NCBI GenBank assembly: GCA_937888735.1 | Contig: CALASN010000200.1 | Span: 1-9,979, forward strand | DNA: 9,979 nucleotides | Source: UBA5499 sp002426275 | Lineage (GTDB): Bacteria > Bacillota > DTU084 | Reading direction: 5' to 3' | Shown here: positions 1 through 7,300 of the stretch, piece by piece | Layout of the letters: each line of letters opens with the position of its first letter | How positions within the stretch are numbered: position 1 is the stretch's first letter | The notes under the pieces: generated by a model | The model's database searches: none | Seen by the model: the letters and a program-made list of their open reading frames with translations, nothing else | Told to the model about the DNA's origin: nothing | Made by a program: the position numbers and the translations under genes

Positions 1-36
1 GGCTTGTTCGCTAAAGAACGGTCGGCTCTTCTGTGC
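1..36. other. Downstream flank with no gene seen
   Basis: These 36 bases follow the stop of the glycoside hydrolase gene. GTTC at 6-9 and GAAC at 16-19 could pair into a four-base stem, too weak to call a terminator. The window ends before any further gene or transcription stop can be judged. Confidence 0.5.
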
Positions 37-3000
37 CTATTCTTTTTTAATGATTTTCAGATCATCCAGGACCAGGTTTTCCACATAATTACTGTTGCGA
101 ATGATCACATTGAATCTGCCGCTTGGCGCCTGAAATTCCCAGCGAATCAGCTGCCACTGATCAGTGGGCTGCCAAGCCGGAGCATAGCTCTGGCCTTCAT
201 TGCCAAATATATCCGAACAGATCCCCAGCACTGATCCAGGTGATTTTACTTTGCTTCCTTTCACCCAGGCTTGCAAGATATAGGTCTGGCCGGCCTCCGT
301 CCCTTTTACCTCGCGCACCAGATTCCTGTAGTAGTATGGTCTTTGTCCTTCCGGATTGTTAAAGACCAGCGCTTTCGAACCAGAGCGTCCCACGCCGTCC
401 TTGACCAGTATTTCCGGCGGCGGCGTCAGGTGAACCACCGTTTTCCAGAGATCCGGAGTCGTGTTCTCGTCGTATTCGTTGAAATCATCGCTCAAGACGG
501 TTTGGGAGAGCTCCTCCACCTGAGCGTTGCTGGTCTCGGGCTGCGTTTGATTTAGAAAATGCAAATAGCCGAACAGATTGTAGTCCTTGCTGTGCAAAAT
601 TCCTATCCCATAGCGGCCCATGGCCCGCCTGGAAACGATGGCGTCGTGATCGTTAAGCAAGATGTCGAAACGAAGCGCCCGCTTGGCATCAATCTGCGCT
701 TTCAGCTCGGACATTTCGGACCAAGGAATCGCGCATTCATAGACAGTCCTGCCTGCCAGGAGCTTCACAGCCAATCTGGCATTGCTCATCGCGCGCTTCT
801 GATCGTATCTCCACACCTGCGGCCCGTTGGGCGTCAGCGCCAGCGAAAACTCGGTGATGGGACCTCCTTCAGGCGCAATGGCAATCTGCACGCTGTCCTG
901 GTTCCAAACGTCTCCACCGGTTAAGTCTTGCTGGAATAACTGGTCTTTCACATCTACGGCGATGTAGTAGTACTCATCGTCCCACAATGAATAGACGATT
1001 CCCGAAAGATCTTCCTTGCTCCAGCCCGCGCCGAAAGTGCCGAAGGTATATTCCTCGCGATTGAGATTCAAAGGCGCCGCTCCCAGCCATTCGTTCAGCT
1101 GACCGTCGATTTCAAGCCCGCGCCCGGCTCTGGCCACAGCATCAAAATCGACGGTAATGGGAGTTAGCGATTGTTTCCCGTCGCCAGCGGTGAAGAGCGC
1201 GTAAAGGACCCATTTATTATAATCCGGGATTTGGGTCCCTGCCGGCAACCGGACCTCTGCCAAGGTTTCGCCTTCAGGCGCCAAATCTTCCAACTCGACA
1301 GTCGCCAGCGGACTGGTCTCGGGTTTGAGCAGGAGACGGACTTTGCCGCTGATTGGCTTTTGACCGTAGTTTTTGATTTTCACTTTCAGGGGCGCGTTCG
1401 GTAGAAACTGGCTGAGGACGGGAATTTCAATCCCCAGCGCCGGCAGCACCTCAAAATCATCATAGGGAATCCTTACTTCCGGCTTATCTGGGACCGATAA
1501 GGCAGCGTAGATTCTCTCCGGAACCGTGTTCCCAGCTGTGACCATGAACTCAATCTGCCGCGTCTGGCCAGGCTCTATCTCGCCCTGCCAGCTCTCGGGC
1601 TCGCAGCTCCAATCTTCCGGCAACTGCAAGCTCGCGGTTGCATTGTAGCTCTGCTCGGAATAGGAGTTCAGCCTCACCAGCACGCTCACCGGCCGATCCG
1701 GCACGAACTGGAGACGCTCGTCCAAAGGCTGGTCTTTATCGGCGGAAGCGTAAAGATATGGCCAGATTGGGAAAAAGAGTTTTTCCCCTTCAGCGTACAA
1801 GTTCTCAGCCACAGCTGCAAAAAGAGCGTTCATTCCGGCCAGAGAACGCGCCAAGCCATATTTTTCCAGCTCGATTGTCATTGCGGTCTCGTCGTTTACT
1901 TTCTCCCAAGTCCACAGCAGCCAGCGCAGAGAAGGTTGATCCACATCGTCCGCCACTTCTTGCGCTAAAGCCGCGCGCCAGTTCTCCCACGGTTTCGTGT
2001 CCACAGCTGTCAAATCCGGCTGCCCGCTGGAGAGGCCTTCCATATGAGCCATCAGCGTTGCCCGCCGCAGGGTCTGGGCGATCACCGCCTGTTCCGCCGG
2101 CAAGAGGGGATTGGTCTTGGGCCGCCACTGCAGTAACGCTCCGGCAAGATCGGCAAAGGGGACGACGTCCCTGGCAGCCAGAGCGCTCCACACCTCGTCC
2201 GAAGCCAGCTGCGATTTTGCCAAAACGCGTTTATATCTTGCGTTGGCATCGGCTGCAGCTGCCTGCCAGGCTTGCAAAGTGACGGCGGAAGACAGACCCT
2301 CCACATAAACGGGGCTTTCGGAGAGCGCAAGGGTCCGTTGGTTTTCCGCGATCACGTTCCCATCGCGATCCCGAACCAGGAAAGACGTTTCCGCCTCAGG
2401 AAGGGTATAACTTCCCCGGCCGCTGGGAGTCCATGCCATCAGCAAAGGTTCTCCGGCTTTCTGGAAAACGCAGACCCAGGCCTGGTCGTCTCGCTTAAGC
2501 CAGCCGGCGAATTGATGATTGCGCGTGAGATTGGCGTAGGCATTGACGGAGACTGCCGCGGGAAACGCTTTGCCGTTATCGTAGATCCCAAAATGACCGT
2601 CCCAAGAAAACAGTCCGTGCCGCAGGAGACCCGCGGCAGCGCCGATGGCGAAATGGCGCGGAATCCAGTTGGCCCGTTTCTCCTGGTCATAATGGTGGTC
2701 ATAGCCAAATTCCGTGGTATACTGGAATTTCATTCCGCCCAAATCGTCGATGATCTGCTCCACGTCCGCCAGCTGTTCCAGCACCCCATATTTTTCAGGC
2801 GGCGAAGTCCAGCTATAAGGATGCGTTACCAGGGCGTCGAGCCGCTGAAAAAGCCCCCGCTTAGCCTGCATGCGCAGCCAGCCGGTATCGATCTGGGCTG
2901 TCCCGGAGTTTGCGATCAGCGCGTAAGGATTTTCCGAGCGCACGCCAGCGTAACCATTGCGGGCCATCTCGGTATAGAGGAATTTGGACGGCCCGTTATC

Positions 3001-4284
3001 CTCATTGCCAAGCTCGTACCAATTGATCCGCTCTCCCATGGCACGAGCAAGCTCCCGGTGCAATTTACCGTACGCCGCGGAGAAAGGCGCCTGGTCATTG
3101 GGATAGAATTTGGGCTGCTCGTATCTGGTATTGAAATAGACCAAATCCAGCCCGTTTTCTTTCAGCTGATCCACTCGCGCTATTGCTGCGGAGAAATCGA
3201 AAACTCCCGGCTCCTTTTCGATCTGGGACCACGGGGTCCAATGCCGCGCCCAAACCGCGCCGGCGTCTCTTCCCCGCTGGGGAGTGCATTGCCAAAAAAC
3301 GCCGCCCGGCAAATCCCACTTGACTGCATATTTCTGCTGGGCAGGTCCGTCCGAGCGCTCCGCTGCCCGGCCGAACATTGAAGCTGCGATTGCGGAGCCC
3401 GAAGCTCCGGCCAGAACACCTTTGTCATCGGAAGTTTCGTATTTGAAAACGTAATTGGCAAACTTACCGATTTCCGGGGTCAGACAGATCTTTTCCGTTT
3501 TGCCAGGCGTCAGATCCGGCAGCAGGAGGACATCGCTCCAAAGCTCCCGGCCTGTGAGCCTGTCCGCGGCAGTCACGGACAACAAAAGCAATTCCACTTT
3601 AGTGCTGGCATAATTGCTGTACAGCAATTGAAAAGCGGGATCCTGTCCCCAACCGATGAAATTGTCATCAGTGGAAGTCAGCTTCGCCTGGATCAGCTCC
3701 CTGTTCTCGCCCTTAGTCTCGACCCTGATGTCGTCTATGAGCACATACCCGCTGGTGCCGGGCTGCTCGATGGCGAAACCGCGAAGCTTCAGCGGCATGT
3801 GCTGCACATTATCCCCAGCCCCGGATTTCCAGGGAGAGCCAATGCCGAAAACCTTAAAGGAGTACTCGTGCCAGCCGGCCTGATAAAGCGAGTTGCTGGA
3901 AATGAAGATTTGACCGGTGGCATCCTCCAGCCACAGCCTCATGGAAGTGCCTACATTCTCCTGCGGAGTATAAACCCAGGCTCTCACGCTCTTCACCTGC
4001 CCTAAGAGCTGCCTTTGAAAGAAGTAATTCACAAAGCCGTTGCTCGTCGGGCAGGTCAGGAGATTCCACTGCAGCCTGGCAGCGCGTCTGCCGCCGTGGA
4101 CGTTGTCCAATTCCGCGGCAGCGCTGCCCTTGGCCTCGCTGCGTCCTAAGATGATTTCCGGCACAAAAGCGCCTTCAAAATCTTCAAAAGGATAAACCCG
4201 TGTCTCCACTGCGGCAAAGGCCAATCCTGCCGCCAGGCAGAAAATCACAAACGATACTGCCCAACTAAACTGGCGTCTACTCAC
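37..4284 (-). CDS. Secreted multidomain clan GH-A-like glycoside hydrolase with CBM9-like domain
   Basis: The product has 1415 residues; it starts with GTG at 4282-4284 and ends at TAG 37-39. A signal peptide covers about 1-24 (SRRQ, hydrophobic core, GLAFA). Domains, by eye: a galactose-binding-like beta-sandwich at 28-190 (RAWVYTP, YQAGWHEY, GYVLIDDIRVE); a beta-sandwich linker at about 200-300; a TIM barrel at about 325-595; a small beta domain at 591-664; a mainly helical region at 665-845 with no match I know; an NPCBM/NEW3-like module at 855-945; a CARDB-like Ig module at 946-1048; a CBM9-like domain at about 1053-1243 (IDGQLNEW, YYYIAVDVKD, VWNQDSVQIAI); and a CBM4/9/22-like domain at 1262-1413. 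In the barrel, WARHWTPWSQIEKEPGVFDF is a typical first-strand region. WYELGNE gives Glu428 as likely acid/base (Asn-Glu pair), and TTEFG gives Glu525 as likely nucleophile; THPYSW and FSWDG fit later strands. This suggests a retaining enzyme nearest GH39 or GH5-like groups, but I cannot fix the family or substrate. It has no FlgD-Ig tail, unlike its neighbour, and no membrane anchor. Confidence 0.85.
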   Translation of the reverse strand: MSRRQFSWAVSFVIFCLAAGLAFAAVETRVYPFEDFEGAFVPEIILGRSEAKGSAAAELDNVHGGRRAARLQWNLLTCPTSNGFVNYFFQRQLLGQVKSVRAWVYTPQENVGTSMRLWLEDATGQIFISSNSLYQAGWHEYSFKVFGIGSPWKSGAGDNVQHMPLKLRGFAIEQPGTSGYVLIDDIRVETKGENRELIQAKLTSTDDNFIGWGQDPAFQLLYSNYASTKVELLLLSVTAADRLTGRELWSDVLLLPDLTPGKTEKICLTPEIGKFANYVFKYETSDDKGVLAGASGSAIAASMFGRAAERSDGPAQQKYAVKWDLPGGVFWQCTPQRGRDAGAVWARHWTPWSQIEKEPGVFDFSAAIARVDQLKENGLDLVYFNTRYEQPKFYPNDQAPFSAAYGKLHRELARAMGERINWYELGNEDNGPSKFLYTEMARNGYAGVRSENPYALIANSGTAQIDTGWLRMQAKRGLFQRLDALVTHPYSWTSPPEKYGVLEQLADVEQIIDDLGGMKFQYTTEFGYDHHYDQEKRANWIPRHFAIGAAAGLLRHGLFSWDGHFGIYDNGKAFPAAVSVNAYANLTRNHQFAGWLKRDDQAWVCVFQKAGEPLLMAWTPSGRGSYTLPEAETSFLVRDRDGNVIAENQRTLALSESPVYVEGLSSAVTLQAWQAAAADANARYKRVLAKSQLASDEVWSALAARDVVPFADLAGALLQWRPKTNPLLPAEQAVIAQTLRRATLMAHMEGLSSGQPDLTAVDTKPWENWRAALAQEVADDVDQPSLRWLLWTWEKVNDETAMTIELEKYGLARSLAGMNALFAAVAENLYAEGEKLFFPIWPYLYASADKDQPLDERLQFVPDRPVSVLVRLNSYSEQSYNATASLQLPEDWSCEPESWQGEIEPGQTRQIEFMVTAGNTVPERIYAALSVPDKPEVRIPYDDFEVLPALGIEIPVLSQFLPNAPLKVKIKNYGQKPISGKVRLLLKPETSPLATVELEDLAPEGETLAEVRLPAGTQIPDYNKWVLYALFTAGDGKQSLTPITVDFDAVARAGRGLEIDGQLNEWLGAAPLNLNREEYTFGTFGAGWSKEDLSGIVYSLWDDEYYYIAVDVKDQLFQQDLTGGDVWNQDSVQIAIAPEGGPITEFSLALTPNGPQVWRYDQKRAMSNARLAVKLLAGRTVYECAIPWSEMSELKAQIDAKRALRFDILLNDHDAIVSRRAMGRYGIGILHSKDYNLFGYLHFLNQTQPETSNAQVEELSQTVLSDDFNEYDENTTPDLWKTVVHLTPPPEILVKDGVGRSGSKALVFNNPEGQRPYYYRNLVREVKGTEAGQTYILQAWVKGSKVKSPGSVLGICSDIFGNEGQSYAPAWQPTDQWQLIRWEFQAPSGRFNVIIRNSNYVENLVLDDLKIIKKE

Positions 4285-4290
4285 TTACCA

Positions 4291-4298
4291 TCACCTCC
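4291..4298 (-). promoter_or_regulatory. Shine-Dalgarno site of the glycoside hydrolase gene
   Basis: The minus strand reads GGAGGTGA, with the GGAGG core nine bases before a GTG start at 4282-4284. It supports that GTG: the codon directly before it in frame is TAA (4285-4287), and the nearby ATG at 4289-4291 is out of frame and stops after four codons. Confidence 0.82.
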
Positions 4299-4333
4299 GG
4301 AATTTGTCGAGTAGGTTTTTGGTAAACCAACTT

Positions 4334-4375
4334 GGGCGGAAGCCCGGAGCGGATAGTAGACATCCGCTCCCAGGC
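4334..4375 (-). other. Intergenic inverted repeats, probable mRNA stem-loops
   Basis: A perfect 9-base inverted repeat (arms 4346-4354 and 4362-4370, seven-base loop) starts a few bases after the stop at 4379. In the minus-strand RNA the stem can be lengthened by GCC at 4373-4375 with GGC at 4342-4344, plus a U-G pair between 4372 and 4345, leaving base 4371 bulged. Directly next to it, 4334-4345 forms GGGC-UUCC-GCCC, a 4-bp stem with a tetraloop; that hairpin and the lengthened stem compete for 4342-4345. There is no run of U after either stem, so this is not a standard intrinsic terminator. Likely roles are 3' protection of the upstream message or setting the ratio of the two products. The structure is seen directly; the function is inferred. 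Confidence 0.6.
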
Positions 4376-4378
4376 AAA

Positions 4379-7300
4379 CTATTTCAGCACGATGATCACT
4401 TTCCGCAGCGTGATCTTCCTGCCGGAGGCATCTTCTGCCACGCCTTTGATCACATACGGACCGCTGAGTGCGTATCTGCCTTGCTCATCTTTTCCATTCC
4501 AATACTCCTGATGGTAACCGGCGCTTCTCAGCTCTCCTGCCACAATGGTTTTCACCAGCCGGCCAGCCATGTTGTAAATCCTGATGCTGAGCTTGGTGTT
4601 GTCCGCGCCGATCACATAGCCGATCCGCGCTTGGCCTTGCCGCAGGGGGAAGGGATTGGTATAGGCCAAGACGCTAAACGCAGCCGCGGGATCCGCAGCG
4701 TAGATTTTGAACTTCCGCGCCGCGGAAAAGGCGGTGATTGCGTTGCCGTCCGCATCCAAAGCCCGCAGACGCCAGGCATACGTCACGCCAAGCGTCAAGT
4801 CCTCTGCCGGCGTATACTCAAGGCCGCTGACAGTTTCTCTTTGCGTGGAGACATCATAAAAGCTATCGCCTGCTGTATACTCCAACACATAGCCCGAAGC
4901 TCCAGCAACAGCGTTCCAAGTGAAGACCGGGCGCCTATCTATGAGCACGCCGTCTTTTTCAGGCGTTAAGAGTTCAGGAGGCGCCACCTGTTCCGCCTGG
5001 CTGACGGTAAAGGAACGCACGGGCGAGAATACGCCGGCGAGACCGCTTGCTCCCGTAGCCGCCACCCGCCAATATAACTGGCCGTTGGGCAGCGGCGTCT
5101 CCGGCGTAAACGAGGCGCCTGCCACGCTGATTTCCACCAACCCATTAGCGAACAGCCCGTCCGGACAGTATTGCAAAACGTAACCCTGGGCAGCTGGTAC
5201 AGCCTCCCAGCTGAAAGCCGGCATGCTGGAGGATAGCAATTGCTCGTCCGCAGGGGCCAGAGCCTTCGGCGTGCCAATGGGGCTTTGATTGGCAGGACCC
5301 CAGGCCTCAAACTCAACTACTTTGGCGGCCTCGGTATTGAGACCTGTGATCCACAGCCTGACGCGCTGGGTGTAAACCGGGCTGAAATCGAATGTGTTGA
5401 TTGCGTTGCCGTTGCCTGTGAGCTTGCCCACGGAAACCCAGTTGGTGCCGTCGTGAATTTGCACCTCGTAATCTTTGGCAATGTGTTTCCGTTCCCAATA
5501 CATGAAGACTTTAATCCGCCTCAAGAGCCTGGGAGAGGGAAACTCCACCACCGCCCACTGAGGAGCGCTCTTGTCTTGGGCAGCCCAAAATCTGCCCGTA
5601 CCCCAAACGCCCATGGTATTCATGCCATCTGTGAGGGCTTCCTTTGGATAAGACGGGTTTTCCGAGGAAACTGTCAGTTGGTTGGAGAAACCTCCCCAAG
5701 CCCAGTTTGTCAACTGGCCCATGGCCATCTTTTTTTCCGCAACCGCCCAGCCGGATTCGGCTCTCACAGTCACGTCGTCGTCATCCAGCGCCGCGGCCTG
5801 GATTGTGGTCTGCGCCACCCCATTTTGCGTTTCCACGGCAGCGCTGGAAAGGACGCCGGCAGTGGCGCTGAAATTAATGAGCGTACCGTCCGGCACAGGA
5901 TTGCCTCCTGCGTCTGTGGCGTGAACGGTAATGGTGGCCGTGCTGACGCCATCCGCCGGCAATTTCTCAGCGCTCAGCTCCATTTCCAAAGAGGCTGGTT
6001 CGCCGCGCCTGGCGATGAAGGTGAGATCGTCTACGACCACATAGCCTCGCTTCTTCATCCCGCTGTATTCCACCAGAATCGTCCAAAGATCGCGGGGATA
6101 ACTCATCTGCCCGTCTCCGCCGTAGGTGCGCGGAATATCCACCAAAAGTTCCAGATAATTCCAACCCGCTTGGGAAGGGGTCACTCCCTTTTGAGCGGTA
6201 TTGCCCTTCAGATCGTGAATCCTGTACGTTAACGCGCGGCCCGCCTCATCTTCGGGCACATAAACCCACAGTCCTATCCACTTGGCCTTGCCAGGAATTC
6301 TACGCTTCAAAGAGATCTCAGTGTAAAAGCCTGTGGCATTGGTGAAATCGTAGTTCCAGCGCAGGGCGCCTTCTCCCTGCCTGCGCGGTTCGGTCACAAA
6401 CTCCACACTGGCTTTAATTGTGTTATCCCAGGTAGCGCAGCCGATACTGCGGTCGCCGTCGAAGGCTTCCTCCTGCACGATATATCCCGCGGGGCTTTGG
6501 GAGACGATGACCGACTCGGGCTGAGACCACTGGCTCTGTCCGTACGTGGCCACAGCCAACACCCGCCAATACCAGCGGCCCGGCAACAGCGCCTTTTCAT
6601 CCGTGACCGTGAAACTGTTGCCCACCACCTCTTGCTGGATTCTGGTATCCTCATCCGCGCGGAAATCCTGGAATTTCGAATACTGCAGAATGTAGCTTAC
6701 CGCGTCTGCCACAGCGTTCCAAGTGAAAGTGGGCAACTCCTGACAGATAGCGTCTGCCGCCGGAGCCAAGCCCTCAGGCTTCTGCAACTGTTTGAGCTGG
6801 TAGCCCACTATGGATTGCTGAAAATCTCGGTTATCTGCGGCAAAGCGCAAGACCAGATCGTCGATGACGCCGTCGATGGCGCTATTGTAGTCATCATTAT
6901 TGCCCACGCTCAACGTTCCTGCCCACACTTTAGCCACAGCGTAAGTTTTGGTTCTGGCCACCTCTTGGCCGTCGAAGAACAGCGCTGCGCCCCGGTCTTT
7001 GCCCCAGGTTGCCTGAATGTGATGCCACTGTCCGGCCACCCACGGCAACGCTTGCTCTGAGAAAAGGTCTAAGCCCGTTTTGTCCTCAGGCACGTTATTG
7101 TATAGATGCAGTCTTAGTTTGCCATCCGCGGTGACTGACAGATTCATCTCATTGTCGAAGAAAGCAATGTATTTCTCTTGGTCCAGCTCCCAGGCGTTCC
7201 AATTTGGCTTCAACCATAATTCAATGGAGCCGGAGCGCTTATCCAAAATCGGATACGAATATTCGATACAAGCGCCGCCTGTAAATTCCACAGCCTGGGA

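Noticed and set aside
1..36. Possible terminator hairpin after the enzyme gene
   Set aside because: Only four base pairs can form and no U-run follows within the window.
1638..2282. A 214-codon plus-strand open frame within the enzyme gene
   Set aside because: The protein is dominated by Arg, Pro and Ser in an out-of-frame pattern, with no plausible start context or domain.
2272..3381. A 369-codon open frame on the plus strand, opposite the glycoside hydrolase barrel
   Set aside because: It overlaps the catalytic domain fully. Its translation is rich in Arg, Pro and His without domain, signal or strand pattern, and the opposite frame carries clear motifs. It is a shadow of biased codons.
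4334..4375. Intrinsic terminator after the 1246-residue gene
   Set aside because: The stem is strong enough, but the minus-strand sequence that follows has no U-tract, and the next gene starts shortly after with a good ribosome site.
5240..6232. A 330-codon open frame on the plus strand, opposite the discoidin and Big_1 modules
   Set aside because: Its translation shows no recognisable family and it lies wholly inside the 1246-residue gene, whose domains in this stretch are clear.
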